Positions 51,135 through 61,291 of a stretch of 64,000 nt of DNA are shown here, piece by piece (positions within the stretch are counted from its first letter, which is position 1; each line of letters opens with the position of its first letter). The stretch is from Akkermansiaceae bacterium (lineage in GTDB: Bacteria > Verrucomicrobiota > Verrucomicrobiia > Verrucomicrobiales > Akkermansiaceae). A model generated the notes under the pieces. It saw only the letters and a list, made by a program, of their open reading frames with translations, searched no databases and was not told where the DNA came from. The stretch spans positions 244,552 through 308,551 of the forward strand of contig JAGYIT010000016.1 of NCBI GenBank assembly GCA_018402445.1, in the 5' to 3' direction. Position numbers and translations under genes: made by a program.

Positions 51135-51410
51135 ATGAACAAAGCAGAACTCATTGAATCCATCCAGAAAGCCCTCGGAGCAGACGCCACCAAGCGTTCC
51201 GCGGAAGAAGCCCTCGAAGTAGTCCTTTCCTCCATCTCCAAGGGTGTGAAGAAAGACAAGAAAGTCCAGATCATTGGATTTGGAACCTTCGAGGTCAAGA
51301 AACGCGCCGCACGCATGGGTCGCAATCCAAAGACCGGCGAAGCGCTGAAAATCGCCGCCTCGAAATCGGTCGGCTTCAAAGCCTCCGCCGCACTTAAAGC
51401 AAGTCTCTGA
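51135..51410 (+). CDS. HU-family DNA-binding protein
   Basis: ATG 51135 opens MNKAELIESIQKALGADATK; the longer frame to 51096 is not family-like. The 91-residue product has the HU/IHF arm region: KVQIIGFGTFEVKKRAARMG and NPKTGEALKIAASKSVGFKA. It bends and compacts DNA. A strong terminator follows. It is divergent to the atp operon. Confidence 0.95.
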   Translation: MNKAELIESIQKALGADATKRSAEEALEVVLSSISKGVKKDKKVQIIGFGTFEVKKRAARMGRNPKTGEALKIAASKSVGFKASAALKASL

Positions 51411-51455
51411 TTGCTCGGCGGGAAACCGCCGGATGTTAGAACTTTAATCCCAAAA

Positions 51456-51488
51456 GAAAACCCCGACCGTGAACCGGCCGGGGTTTTT
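51456..51488 (+). terminator. Rho-independent terminator after the HU gene
   Basis: AAAACCCCGACCG pairs with CGGCCGGGGTTTT with one mismatch and a short loop, followed by Ts. It lies 46 bp past the HU stop. Confidence 0.85.
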
Positions 51489-51622
51489 CATTTTCTGATG
51501 TTAGGGATGGTTGTTGCTTTTCTGCTCCTAGGAATAAACCGGAGCTTCGCCCTGATTCGTTTCTTCTGACATGGTGGTTGTCGATTCCTGAATTTCCTTC
51601 TAGGAGACAAGCAGCAACACAT

Positions 51623-52297
51623 ATGAAACCCCGAATCACCCTCGCCGCGGCGGAATCCGAAGACGGCACGACCCTTGAACTGCAGGAGCACGATGGCCGC
51701 CGCTACCTGCTTGTCCATGGCCAGCAGATCTGCGGTCCGGCCACCCGCGCCACCGAGGAGGAGCTGGCGAAGCTCGCCGCCGCGCCCTTCCGCCCCGCGC
51801 GGCAGCCGAACATCTGGATGGTCGGCCTAGGGTTGGGGCACATGCTTTCCTCGATCATCCGCGAGCTGCCGCAGAAGCGCGCCACTTACCACGTCGCGGA
51901 AAGCCGCGCCGATCTCGTGGACTGGAACCGCGAGTTTTTCCCCGACTCCCCCCTCTCCGATCCGCGCGTGAAAATCGAAAGCGACACCGGCCCGGGCGCG
52001 CTCAACAAGCAATCCGGCTGCCTGCACGCGATCATGATCCACCTCGATTCCGCCCCGCTCGCCGCGAAGCAGCGGCTATGGGTGAACGACAAGCGCTGGC
52101 TCTCCGCCACCTACGAGGCGCTCCAGCCCGGCGGCCTGCTGGCCATCGCCGCCACGCGAAACATCCCCAACCTCACCCGCAACCTCGAGCGCGAGGGCTA
52201 CGAGGTCGTCGAGCACCAGGTTCCCGCCGTGCCGATGGCGAAAAAGACGCGTTTCGTGCCGATCTGGCTGGCGCGGAAATCTCAAGGAGCCGCTTGA
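51623..52297 (+). CDS. Spermidine-synthase-like SAM-dependent methyltransferase-fold protein
   Basis: From ATG 51623 (MKPRITLAAAESEDGTTLEL) the product has about 224 residues. It contains the Rossmann-type glycine motif IWMVGLGLGHMLSSII, then YHVAESRADLVDWNREFF, and a later SATYEALQPGGLLAIAA. This matches the spermine/spermidine-synthase-like branch of the SAM fold. The Asp pair needed for propylamine transfer is not clearly visible, so it may be a relative of other function. The gene lies just upstream of the HlyD-type adaptor gene. Confidence 0.75.
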   Translation: MKPRITLAAAESEDGTTLELQEHDGRRYLLVHGQQICGPATRATEEELAKLAAAPFRPARQPNIWMVGLGLGHMLSSIIRELPQKRATYHVAESRADLVDWNREFFPDSPLSDPRVKIESDTGPGALNKQSGCLHAIMIHLDSAPLAAKQRLWVNDKRWLSATYEALQPGGLLAIAATRNIPNLTRNLEREGYEVVEHQVPAVPMAKKTRFVPIWLARKSQGAA

Positions 52298-52339
52298 GCC
52301 GTCCGCCGCCGTGTGCTTATCTATCGTTACCCCAAATCT

Positions 52340-53732
52340 ATGCCCCGCATCCATCACCTCATCCCGGCGCTCATCGCCGCCACCGCCCACTCCGGCGAAC
52401 TCACCCTGGAAATGAAACCTTTCTTCATCGCCCATAGCCTCGACGCGACGGCCTTGCCCGACACAGCCTCGCCGATCCGTCTCGAAGCGGAGGCGTGGAT
52501 CGCGTTCAAAATCGTCAGTATTGCCGGATCACGGCAGCTCCGTGAAAAAAGGCGACGCGATCCTCGTTTTCGAAACGCAGGACATTGACCGGAAGCTCGC
52601 CGACACGAAGCAGGCCATCGCGACCTCGACCCTGAACCTCGCGCAGGCGGAGCTGGATTTCGCGGCCCTTGAGAAAAACGTGCCCGAGCAATTGGCGCGC
52701 CTTGAGCGCGCCGCCGCAGTGGCCGCTGAGGAGCTGGAGCATTTCAACAAGACCGCCCGCAAGAGCGCCGAGGAATCCGCCGGCTTCGATCTGAAGCGCC
52801 GCGAGCAGATCCTTGCCTCGTTCAAGGAGGAGCTGAAGCAGCTTACCAAGATGTATGCGGCGGATGACATCACCGAGGAAACCGAGGAAATCATCCTCCA
52901 GAAGCAGCTTGATGCGGTGGAGGCGGCAGAGTTCGCGCTGCGCATGGAGATCCTCAACCACCAGCGCACCATCGAGGTGAGCCTGCCCCGGCAGCTCACC
53001 GCGCTCACCGAGCGCCGCGACGACACCGCCCTCTCCCTCGACAAGGGCACGAAGGATCTGCCCCGTTCCGTGGAGTTGAAAAAGCTGGAGATCGCCGCGC
53101 TGAGAACCGGCCTAGAGCGCGACGGGAAAACCCTCGCCGATCTGCAGAAAGACCGCGCCCTCTTCGAGATCAAGGCACCCGCCGACGGACTTTTCTACCA
53201 CGGATCCATCGAGGACGGGAAATGGACGGCCGGCGAGACCATCAAAACCCTCCAACCCGGCGGAGCCGCACCGCTGGGGAAAACCTTCGCCACCTTCATT
53301 CCCTCCACCGCCAAGCCGCTGCTCCAGGCCTTCCCGAACCAGGCCACCGCACGGGTTCTCGCCGTCGGTGCGGAGGGCGTCGCCATCGTGCCGGGGCGCG
53401 AGGACATCGCGATCCCCGTTTCCCTGAAATCCATCGCCGCCACCCCGGCCCCCGACCTCACCCATCCCGCCACCTTCACCGCCACCTGGCCGGAAAATCT
53501 CAGCACCGTCCCCGGCCAATCGCTCCAGATCCGCGTCGTTTCCCACAACAACGACAAGGCAATCACCGTCCCCACTAAAGCTCTCAACTACGGCCCGAAA
53601 GGCTGGACGGTCGAGGTGAAGCTCGCCGACGGGAAAACCGAGAATCGCCCCGTCACCCGAGGCCGCAGCGATGAGGAAAATACGGAAATCACCGCCGGGC
53701 TGGAAGCCGGGCAGGTGGTCATCGTGCCGTAG
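52340..53732 (+). CDS. HlyD/RND-type membrane-fusion (adaptor) protein, one frameshift
   Basis: The first frame (ATG 52340, signal peptide MPRIHHLIPALIAATAHSGE) ends its useful text at about 52518. The second frame continues PDHGSSVKKGDAILVFETQD, a biotinyl-lipoyl-like half. One missing base near 52520 joins them. The combined product (about 463 residues) then has a long coiled-coil hairpin, the second lipoyl-like half (FEIKAPADGLFYHGSIEDGK) and a beta-barrel (SHNNDKAITVPTKALNYGPK). Such proteins bridge an inner-membrane pump to an outer-membrane channel. No pump gene lies next to it. Confidence 0.78.
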
Positions 53733-53771
53733 GCGTGGATGGCCACACGCTGGATGAAGTGGCTCGCTGGG

Positions 53772-54125
53772 TTAGGCTCCTCACGGAAAGATCCTGCTCT
53801 CCAAGGCGCGCGATTCCCGCCCGGTCAACACCGTCTTCCAATCCTACGCCCTTTTCCCCCACCTCTCCATCCAGGAAAAACACCGCCCTCGCCTACGCCT
53901 TCATCAATCACCTTTGCGTTACCGGGGGGGGCCGCAGAAAACATGAAATGGACCGGCTACCGCGCGCCGAACACCGCCGCCTATCCGAGGCTCTCACAGG
54001 ATTTCCGGAGCATCGCCATCCTGTTCCCGCCGGCCGAGCTATTCGCGAAGTGCGAGCCGATTGGCTACCTCGGCGTCAAGTTGCCGCTGTGGACGGCGGC
54101 TTGGGACAAGGTGAAGAATGCGTGA
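53772..54125 (+). pseudogene. Fused remnant of polyamine ABC transporter genes (potA/potD)
   Basis: Three frames carry recognisable pieces. GKILLSKARDSRPVNTVFQ and SYALFPHLSIQE at about 53790-53880 match the Q-loop region of the ATPase PotA. ALAYAFINHLC, then ENMKWTGYRAPNTAAY and FPPAELFAKCEPIGYLG to AAWDKVKNA at 53880-54125, match the C-terminus of the binding protein PotD. Everything between (the rest of PotA, PotB, PotC and most of PotD) is missing. The remnant shows a past polyamine uptake operon that suffered a large deletion. Confidence 0.78.
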
Positions 54126-54250
54126 GAGGGAAGACGAGCATCATGAAAGACAGGATCAGCTCCTCGGGCGGGGTCATCTCGCCGAAGTTGTTCTGCATGT
54201 ATCCTTAAAGCCAACGGGACATGCAAAGCCAAGTGCGGAATAATGAGCCT

Positions 54251-55167
54251 TTAGTTCGGGATGGCGACGCGGTAGAACGCGGCGGCGTTTTTCGAGAAAA
54301 GCTTTTCTGAAACACCGCGTCCTTTCGCGTCGAAGTATGCCCGCGTGAGCCGCAGCACCGAGGCGTAGTCGCCCGTCCGTTCCGTGACCGGCCAGTCGCT
54401 GCCATAGACGAGGCGATCCTCGCCGAAGCACTCCCACGCAAGATCCAGCACCTCCTTGTAGGGCGCGAGTTCCTTGGGCGCGGGCTGTTCCTTGAAGCGC
54501 CCGTAAAGCGCGGAGACCTTGCAGAACACGTTCGGCTGTTTCGCGACCGTGCGGAAGGATCCGACCCACTCCGCAGGCAGCGGTTTCCCGTCGAGCGCGA
54601 CGCCGCCGAAGTGATCCACGATGATGCGCAGCTCCGGCACGCGGGCGGCGATTTCCGCCACTTCGGCAAGGCTGTAGCCGCCGAGCAGGAAATCGACGGT
54701 CTTGCCTTTCGCGGCGGTGAGCTTGAGATCATCGAAAAACGCATCCGTCATTTTTCCTGGGTGCGTCCCGAGATCCGGTAGCCGACGTAGCGCGGGTCTT
54801 CGCAGAGCTTTTCGAAAAGCGGCTTGAAGTCGGGCGTGCCGATGACCAGCGAGAGGTTCCCGACCACGCCGAGGTAGAGCGATTTGTTGGAAGCGGTGAT
54901 ATCGAGGTTCCACTGGTTGTCCGGCAGGTGCTGCCCGGCCTGCACGAGCACCACGCCGGTAACGCCGTTCGCCTTCGCGATCGGTTCGTGATCGGCGGGA
55001 AGGAACGAGCGGCGCAAGACCTTGTCGTCCTCCGCGATCCAGGTGACGCCCTCTTTCCTCTCAATGTCGAAGAGATGCACATGGCAATCGATCACGGGCA
55101 TTTTCTCCGCGTAAGAGGCAGAGCTAAGCAGCAGGCAAGCGGCGAGGGATATGGTCAAGCGTGGCAT
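54251..55167 (-). CDS. Secreted amidohydrolase (TIM-barrel, fuconolactonase-like), one frameshift
   Basis: From ATG 55167 the product has a signal peptide (MPRLTISLAACLLLSSASYA), then MPVIDCHVHLFDI, the metal-binding HxH of amidohydrolase-2 proteins. The frame stops at GRTQEK near 54752. Adding one A to the AAAAA run there restores MTDAFFDDLKLTAAKG, and the protein goes on to RIIVDHFGG, NVFCKVSALYG and RLVYGSDWPV. The total is about 305 residues. Lactone or carboxylate hydrolysis is the family reaction; the substrate is unknown. The homopolymer position suggests a sequencing indel. Confidence 0.78.
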
Positions 55168-55453
55168 GGTTTTTTTGTTATCAGCGTAAGCCGTGTTGTG
55201 CGAGAGTTGCGGAAATGGAACGCAGTGCGAAAGCGCGGCGGGGAGCACACGCGCCATCGCGTGTTGTTTCTGGCGCCCTCGCCGGAAACCGGCCGGGATC
55301 ACCTGTACGGCGGGATTTCATGGAAACGCTCCGTGCAAAGAGCCCCCGAACCGCGAGGGCACGCTTCGGAGCAGGCGAGGGCGCATGCGCTCCCCGAGGC
55401 TTCGCTCTTCCTTTTGATCTCCCATTGCGAAATCCAATGAAAAAACCTCCACA

Positions 55454-56866
55454 TCAGGCGAGCAGTTCCTTGATCGGCCCGGTCTGGATGCCTTTTAGGC
55501 CGGGGTCGAGGTCGCCGTAGTGTTTGATCGGGTTGCCGTTGGCGTTGAGGATGGAGGTGTAGAAATTTCCGAGCGTCTTGTGGCCTTCGGTGCCCCAATA
55601 CGGCAAGCGGATGTATTTGCGTCCGAGGTTCATCGGGGTGTTGTCGCCTGCCATGATGACAAAGGGGAACTCGAAGCCATGGGCGTGGTGCGTTTCGCCA
55701 GAGGACGGGAAATAGCAGATCATGGTGTTGTCGAACATCGTGCCATCGCCTTCCGGCACACTTTTCAGACGGGTGACGATGCGGTTCACCAGCTCCATGT
55801 GGTGGGTTTCGGTGCGCTTGCGGATTTCCTCGGCGGCGACGTCCTTGACGGGTTTGCCGTGGCCGATGTCGTGCATGTTGACCTTCTCGCCCTCGATGCC
55901 GGGGATGCCGGTGTAATCGTGGCCGAGTTCATCGACGGTGAAGGCGACGACATTCGTCAGGCCGGAGATCAGCGAGGAGAGCAGCACCTCGGTGTGGCCG
56001 ACCTGGCGGGTGTAGGTGTCCATGTCGTTGCTGAGGTATTTGCTCTCTAGCTTAGGGACGTGCTGGCGGACGATGTCCGTCATCATGTCGATCTTGCGGT
56101 TGCGCTCGCGGATCCCCTCGATGGATTCCGCGTAGTTGCTGACCTTGCGGTTCTCGATGCCCTTGAGGTGGCGCGCGAGTTCGGTTTCGTTGCCGGCCGC
56201 GAATTCCAGCACCTTGCGCTGAAGCTGGTAGCGGACTTGGTCGTTCTTGTCAGCGGAGACGGATTTGAAAATCTCATCCACCGCGATGCCGGGGCCGCCG
56301 AAGGCGTAGTTCGGCTGCTGCGGGCCGCGGGCGGAGAAGCCCTTGGCGATGCCGTCCAGCCCGCCGCGCGGGTTGCCGCCGCCAGTGGGGAAGCACGCGA
56401 GCTCGATGTGCTCCAGCGGTGATGGGAAAAGCTTCGCGAGTTCGAAATCGACCGTGGCCCATTTGATCGAGCTGTCGCGCTCGTTCGCCTTGTAAACGCC
56501 GAGCGCCGAGCACCATGCGTGGTGGCCGACGGTGCACATTTTTCCGGAGAGTCCCTGCAGGAGGGTGAGGTTCTCCTTGTGGTCGGCAATCGGCGCCATC
56601 CATTCGGGGAGCGTGTGGGAATCGAGATCGACCTCGTAGGGCAGCCTTTTTTGCTCCATCGCCATCTGCTCGGGAGTGAAGGAGGGCGGCACCATGACCT
56701 TAGGGAATAGCCCGTTCCCGCGGTGCATGAAGATGAAACGCATCGGCGCTTTTCCCGAAAGGCCGGAAGCAGTCTGCACGGCATGGAGCCGTGGCATCAT
56801 GCCGGGCATGGAGAGACCTCCCATGGCGAGGAAAGCGTTGCGGATGAATTCGCGTCGGTTGTTCAT
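55454..56866 (-). CDS. DUF1552 secreted protein (Tat-type leader)
   Basis: The 470-residue product has a twin-Arg leader (MNNRREFIRNAFLAMGGLSM). It contains RFIFMHRGNGLFPKVM, then TLLQGLSGKMCTVGHHAWCS and later DNTMICYFPSSGETHHAHGF. These are DUF1552 family features, common in Planctomycetes and Verrucomicrobia. The family nearly always pairs with DUF1592/1588/1585 proteins, as here: the partner gene ends just upstream at 56876. The function is unknown; an alkaline-phosphatase-like fold has been suggested for related DUF1501 proteins. Confidence 0.9.
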   Translation of the reverse strand: MNNRREFIRNAFLAMGGLSMPGMMPRLHAVQTASGLSGKAPMRFIFMHRGNGLFPKVMVPPSFTPEQMAMEQKRLPYEVDLDSHTLPEWMAPIADHKENLTLLQGLSGKMCTVGHHAWCSALGVYKANERDSSIKWATVDFELAKLFPSPLEHIELACFPTGGGNPRGGLDGIAKGFSARGPQQPNYAFGGPGIAVDEIFKSVSADKNDQVRYQLQRKVLEFAAGNETELARHLKGIENRKVSNYAESIEGIRERNRKIDMMTDIVRQHVPKLESKYLSNDMDTYTRQVGHTEVLLSSLISGLTNVVAFTVDELGHDYTGIPGIEGEKVNMHDIGHGKPVKDVAAEEIRKRTETHHMELVNRIVTRLKSVPEGDGTMFDNTMICYFPSSGETHHAHGFEFPFVIMAGDNTPMNLGRKYIRLPYWGTEGHKTLGNFYTSILNANGNPIKHYGDLDPGLKGIQTGPIKELLA

Positions 56867-56875
56867 GATGTCGGT

Positions 56876-59372
56876 TTATTTGCGGTAGATGAAGGAATCG
56901 GAGGTGAGAAGGGAAAGGATAACGGCCTTGAAGCTGCCCCCACTTGATAGATAAGCATTGTCCGCGTCAATCAGCGACCGGGAGTCGGAGAGCGTTTCGT
57001 TGCGGCCCATATAGAAGCGGAAAGCGTGCCGGATGATGGATTGGCGGGTGCGGGCGGATTTCGCGAGGCGGTCGATCATTTCAAGGGCGTCCCCCACCTC
57101 GCCGTCAAGCTCGGGCGCGCCGGTGCTGTCGAGGAGGCCGCTGGCATCGACGGGTAGGGTCTTGTAGATGGGATGGCGGCCGTTTTCCTTGCCGATGATG
57201 TTGTCCGCGTGCTCGATCGCTTCCTCCAAGCGGAAGCGCCCGAAATCGTCGTAAATCTCGAAGGGCAGGCCCAGCGGATTCATGTATTCGTGGCATTTCC
57301 AACACTCCTGATTGTGCATTGTCACCTTGTCGAGGCGCTGGCGCAGGGTTTTGGTGTGATCCTCCGGGACAACGGCATCGACGGTGATGGGGATGTCCGG
57401 GACTCGGCCGGCGAGGAGTTTTTCTCGCACCCAGCGGCCGCGTTTCACGGGGTCGTTCTCGGTGTTCAGGGAGTGGGCGATGAGCCACGCCGGGTGGGTG
57501 AGGATGCCCTTGCGGTGGGTGATGCGGAAAGGCTGTTTCACCGGGTAGTTCCAGAACTCGCGGGGAGCGAGTTCCTTGATCTCGGTGGACTTCCAACTGC
57601 CGTAGCGTCCGATGTCCGGCGTGGGAGGCAGGCCGTAGAAGGGCGAGTGGTGGAAGGTGTAGCCGTGCGCCCAGGGGATGGTGGTGAAAGGCGTGATACC
57701 TCTCCCGAAGTGTTCCTCGAAGTAGAGCATGTAGTTTTTCAACTGTCCCGGCCCCTTCGCTTCCAGCCCGCGCAACGACGGGCGGGCGGCGATGAATTCG
57801 GCGCTGGCCACCAGGACCTCCTCCGGCTTGTTGCGCCAGTCGGTTTTCCCGAAATGCTCGTAGGCCTCGCGCCACTCCCTGATGATCTTCTCGCCCTCCT
57901 CGTCGCTGCGGTTGTGATAGACGAAGAACTCATCGGAGGTCAGCAGGTTCTCGAAGATGTCCTTGTCCTTGCGGAGGTGCCAATCGACGAAGCGATCCGC
58001 CTCATCCACCAGGAAGCCGGGGGTGCCCAGGGTGCCGCGGTCCGGGTTCGCGTAGAGGCCGCCGCTGCGCTCCCTGTCCTTGAAAACCTTGGTCGCGTTC
58101 GGGTATCCGAAAAACTCGCGGAAGAAGCGGACGATCTTCGGGTGGGAGACCACGTGGGAGGTCACCTTGCTCGTCGTCATGGAGTCATCGACGCCGCCCC
58201 GGAACAGTTCGGGGTCCTCCAACAGGCGGGTGACCTCGCGTTTGAAATCGTCGCGGGTGGCGAGCCGTCCCTGGTCGGCCGCTTCGAGCAGCTTGGGGTC
58301 GGGCGCGTAGTCGCCCATCGCGTAGGCGATGGCGGTGGCGGCTTCGCGCGGGGCGAGCATCTTGCGGCCGTGTTCGTCGGGTTCGCCCGCGCCGAATTCC
58401 ATGCGGTAGAGAAACTCGGACTCCAGCAGACACCAGGATCAGCATCTGGCGCAAGCCTTCGGAATTTCCGGCGGCACGGATCGCCTCCTTCGTAAGAGTC
58501 AGGTATTTTGCCATTTCCGTTTCCGAGGGCGAGCGTCTCAGGACGTTTTGGAACTGCCTGTCGATGGCCGCCTGGATCTCGTCATCGGACGGCTCGGTTT
58601 TTTTGAAAATGATGTTTTCGAATTCCGAGGGCACTACGCGCGGTAGGAACTTGTCCCTGGCATCGGGGAAATCGTTCGCGCCCATCTCGCCGTTCTTGAT
58701 CCGCGCGGGGCGGATCTGGCGGTCGGAAATGTATTCGGCGTTGGTCAGCATCACCAGCAGGGTGCCGCCGTTGAGCGAGCCGATGTCATAGTCGCGGATA
58801 CCCGGGGCGTCGGGCAGGGAAAAAGGATTGGTGACGCCCGCAAACCTGGCGTTGCGATCCCTTCCGGTGAGCCCGAATACATCTTTCACGCGCGAATCGA
58901 AAATCTGCGGACTGACCAGCCAGCGCCGCGCGGGGGTGAAGGCGGGATCTTTGATCTCGCCGCTGAAGAGTTTTTCGTGATCGACGTAATTCCCGTAGGA
59001 AGGATAGCGGAGCTTGTCCTCCAGCTTCGAGGCGTTGTGGGTGTGCAACACCTCCCAAAGCCACTCGCCCAGAGCGCCGCGCTCCTCCTCGCTGGGCTGC
59101 TCTTTTTTCTTCGGCGGCATCTGTTTCAGATAAACCTGCTCCAGCACCCGGTTCATCAGGTCGAGCCGCGCGTCGAGCGGCAGCTCCTCAAGGTTGTCGA
59201 GGCGGATATCGCCCTTTTCCGTGCCGTCCTCGTGGCAGTCCGTGCAATAATTCGAAAGGATCTCAGCGGCCTTCGGATCAACGCGGAAGGTCGGCTCGGC
59301 GGACGCGGCGATGATCGCTCCCAGCGTGAAAAAAGCGAAGGGGAGTGTCATGGATGAGCGGTCGGAGATCAT
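56876..59372 (-). CDS. DUF1592/DUF1588/DUF1585 secreted protein with cytochrome-like N-terminus, one frameshift
   Basis: The frame begins with a signal peptide (TLPFAFFTLGAIIAASA) and a haem-like motif NYCTDCHEDGTEKG. It breaks near 58430. The next frame picks up LESEFLYRMEFGAGEPDEHG (DUF1592), followed by HPAWLIAHSLNTENDPVKRG, the ECWKCHEYMNPLGLPFEIYD Cys pair (DUF1588) and a C-terminal DUF1585 (RQSIIRHAFRFYMGRNETLS). One extra base (GTGTCTGCTG read as GTG CTGCTG) explains the shift. The total is about 830 residues. It precedes the DUF1552 gene by 9 bp. The family is typical of planctomycete and verrucomicrobial surface cytochrome-like sets with no proven role. Confidence 0.82.
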
Positions 59373-59519
59373 GTAGAACAGAGCCAATACGCCGTTCTGC
59401 GGACGGCCTTGCAATGGATCGTCCAGCTTTCAAGTAAAACGCGACAATTAAACGTGCTTTTGCGTAGAGTGTGTTTATTTGTGACGTTTTATCCTCTAAT
59501 CCGCACTTGAGACGAGGAT

Positions 59520-59753
59520 GGGAGGCGCAAGAACTATCGTGGAACATGCCGAGGTAGTACTCGCCGTCGAGCTTGGTGATCGCATACGGGCTCTCCGGCT
59601 CGGGGAGCACGGTTTCGACATGGACTCCGGCACGCTGACGAGCGTGGCCATGTGGAACACATAATCGACGCCCTCGACGGCTTTCCTCACCAGGTCGCGG
59701 TCGGTGATGGAGCCCTCGAGGAAAGTGTGCCGTAGGCCGTCCAGGTTATGCCG
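59520..59753 (-). pseudogene. Remnant of an NAD-dependent sugar epimerase
   Basis: The frame directly after the kinase stop reads RHNLDGLRHTFLEGSITDRD and then VRKAVEGVDYVFHMATLVSV PESM, a GalE-like part of the Rossmann domain. A second frame from about 59610 holds LPEPESPYAITKLDGEYYLG MF, the YxxxK part of the same family, with most of the middle lost. The piece is in frame with the end of the kinase gene, separated only by a TAG. Confidence 0.75.
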
Positions 59754-60893
59754 CTAGCCGGTGTGCGCGGCCACGACATCCTCCATCTCCGGAAGCCGCT
59801 TTTCAATCGCGGAGACAAAGGCGAACTGGTTGCGGCAGCGGTCGAGGTTATGCTCCGGACGCTTGATCTTGAAATACACATCGCCCAGTAGGAAATCTGT
59901 TAGGAAACGGATGCCGCACTCAAGGGTGAGCAGTTTCCCGGAAAACGCGAGGTTCTCCACCTCGGCTGCGTTCAGGAAGGATCGCGCGGCGGACAGGTAG
60001 CCGCCGACCAGCGCCTCGAAACGATCCATACGCAGATCCAGCTTGCTCAGATCCGTCCCGTCCTCCCGGGTGCTGGGCGTCGCGGTGCGCACCATGTCGC
60101 CAAAGTCGTAAAGCGCCGATCCAGGCATCGTGGTGTCCAGATCGATCACGCAAACGCCTTCCGAGGTCTCGTCGTCGAGCAGGACGTTGTTGAGCTTGGT
60201 GTCGTTGTGCGTAACCCGCTCGGGAATGACGCCTGCCGTGATGAGATCGGTGATGCGCGAGCAATCGGCGGCACGTGAAAGCACAAAGTCGATCTCCGCT
60301 TCCAATCCCGCCGCCCGGCCCAACGGATCCGCCCCGATCGCTGCTTTGAGCGCCTCAAGACGCTGCGGGGTGTCGTGGAAACCGGGGATCGTTTCATGGA
60401 GCCGCTCACCGCCGAGACCCGCAGCGAGTTTCTGGAAATTTCCGAACGCCTTGGCCGCCTGGAACGCCTGCTCGTTGTTCTGAATCTCGTCATGGCCGGT
60501 CGCGCGCTCGATGAACGGATAGACGCGCCAGTATCCGCCGAAATCATCGACCGCGTAGGCCTTGCCATCGTGCGCCGGGATGCAGGTGAGCGTCCGCCGA
60601 CGCGCCTCGGGATGCTCCGCTTCGATCAGCCGCTCCAGCGAGTGGCGGGTCACTCGCGAGATGTTCTCCATGAGTTGCACCGGCGTCCGGAACACGTTCG
60701 TGTTGATTCGCTGGAGAATGTAACGGATCGGAGTAAGGCCGGCCTGATCGAAGCTCGCGCAGTAGGTGTCGTTGATATGCCCTGAGCCATACGGGAATCC
60801 GTGCACAAAGTCTGCACGGATGTCGAACAGGGCTGCGATCTCACGCAGGTTTGGCGCGGTGGAAACGGGGTGGCTCTTTATCGATGCGCTCAC
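59754..60893 (-). CDS. NahK-like phosphotransferase, paralogue 2
   Basis: The 379-residue product shares the motifs of the protein at 26860: a Gly-rich start (VHGFPYGSGHINDTY), YILQRINTNVFRTPVQLMEN, the catalytic loop VTHNDTKLNNVLLDD and the metal site VIDLDTTMPGSALYDFGDMV. This fits N-acetylhexosamine 1-kinase-like enzymes. An epimerase remnant follows it, which is the usual partner in amino-sugar or galactose salvage. The substrate is inferred only. The frame is intact from ATG 60893. Confidence 0.85.
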   Translation of the reverse strand: MSASIKSHPVSTAPNLREIAALFDIRADFVHGFPYGSGHINDTYCASFDQAGLTPIRYILQRINTNVFRTPVQLMENISRVTRHSLERLIEAEHPEARRRTLTCIPAHDGKAYAVDDFGGYWRVYPFIERATGHDEIQNNEQAFQAAKAFGNFQKLAAGLGGERLHETIPGFHDTPQRLEALKAAIGADPLGRAAGLEAEIDFVLSRAADCSRITDLITAGVIPERVTHNDTKLNNVLLDDETSEGVCVIDLDTTMPGSALYDFGDMVRTATPSTREDGTDLSKLDLRMDRFEALVGGYLSAARSFLNAAEVENLAFSGKLLTLECGIRFLTDFLLGDVYFKIKRPEHNLDRCRNQFAFVSAIEKRLPEMEDVVAAHTG

Positions 60894-61291
60894 GTTGCAT
60901 TGATTGGCGGTCGATAAATCAAGGTGTCAATCCTGATCCTGGAAAAGCCCATGCCTGCATCCCCACGATAGGATCGCTTCAGGACGGCCGAGAGCGGGCT
61001 TGCCATGTCCCGACGCATTCCGGTCGTAGGGTAGCTTTGCCCGGCTGACGGGGGTCTTTTGAGTGCGTGCGCTCCTTCGTCGCTTTTGTTCACCAGCGGG
61101 TCGTTTTGCCGAGGTGCCTCGAACTTTCCAAACCAAAGCCGTATCCCGCCTAAGGATACAAAAGCGGAGATTCTCACCGCAATCAAAAGGCACCGCCTCC
61201 CATTGAAGTGGGGCGAGGGGGTAATCCCTGCCTGTTGAAGGGCGCTCTGGTTCGAGATTGATATTTCGGCGGCGCGGGACACGCTGCAGCC
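60894..61291. other. Intergenic stretch, no gene seen
   Basis: The gap of about 400 bp separates the divergent kinase and O-antigen-ligase-like genes. Open frames on the minus strand have no motifs. It probably holds promoters for both genes, but no clear -35/-10 pair was found by eye. Confidence 0.6.

Noticed and set aside
60890..61282. 130-residue minus-strand frame upstream of the ligase-like gene
   Set aside because: No motif and mixed composition; the span is better read as a divergent promoter region.
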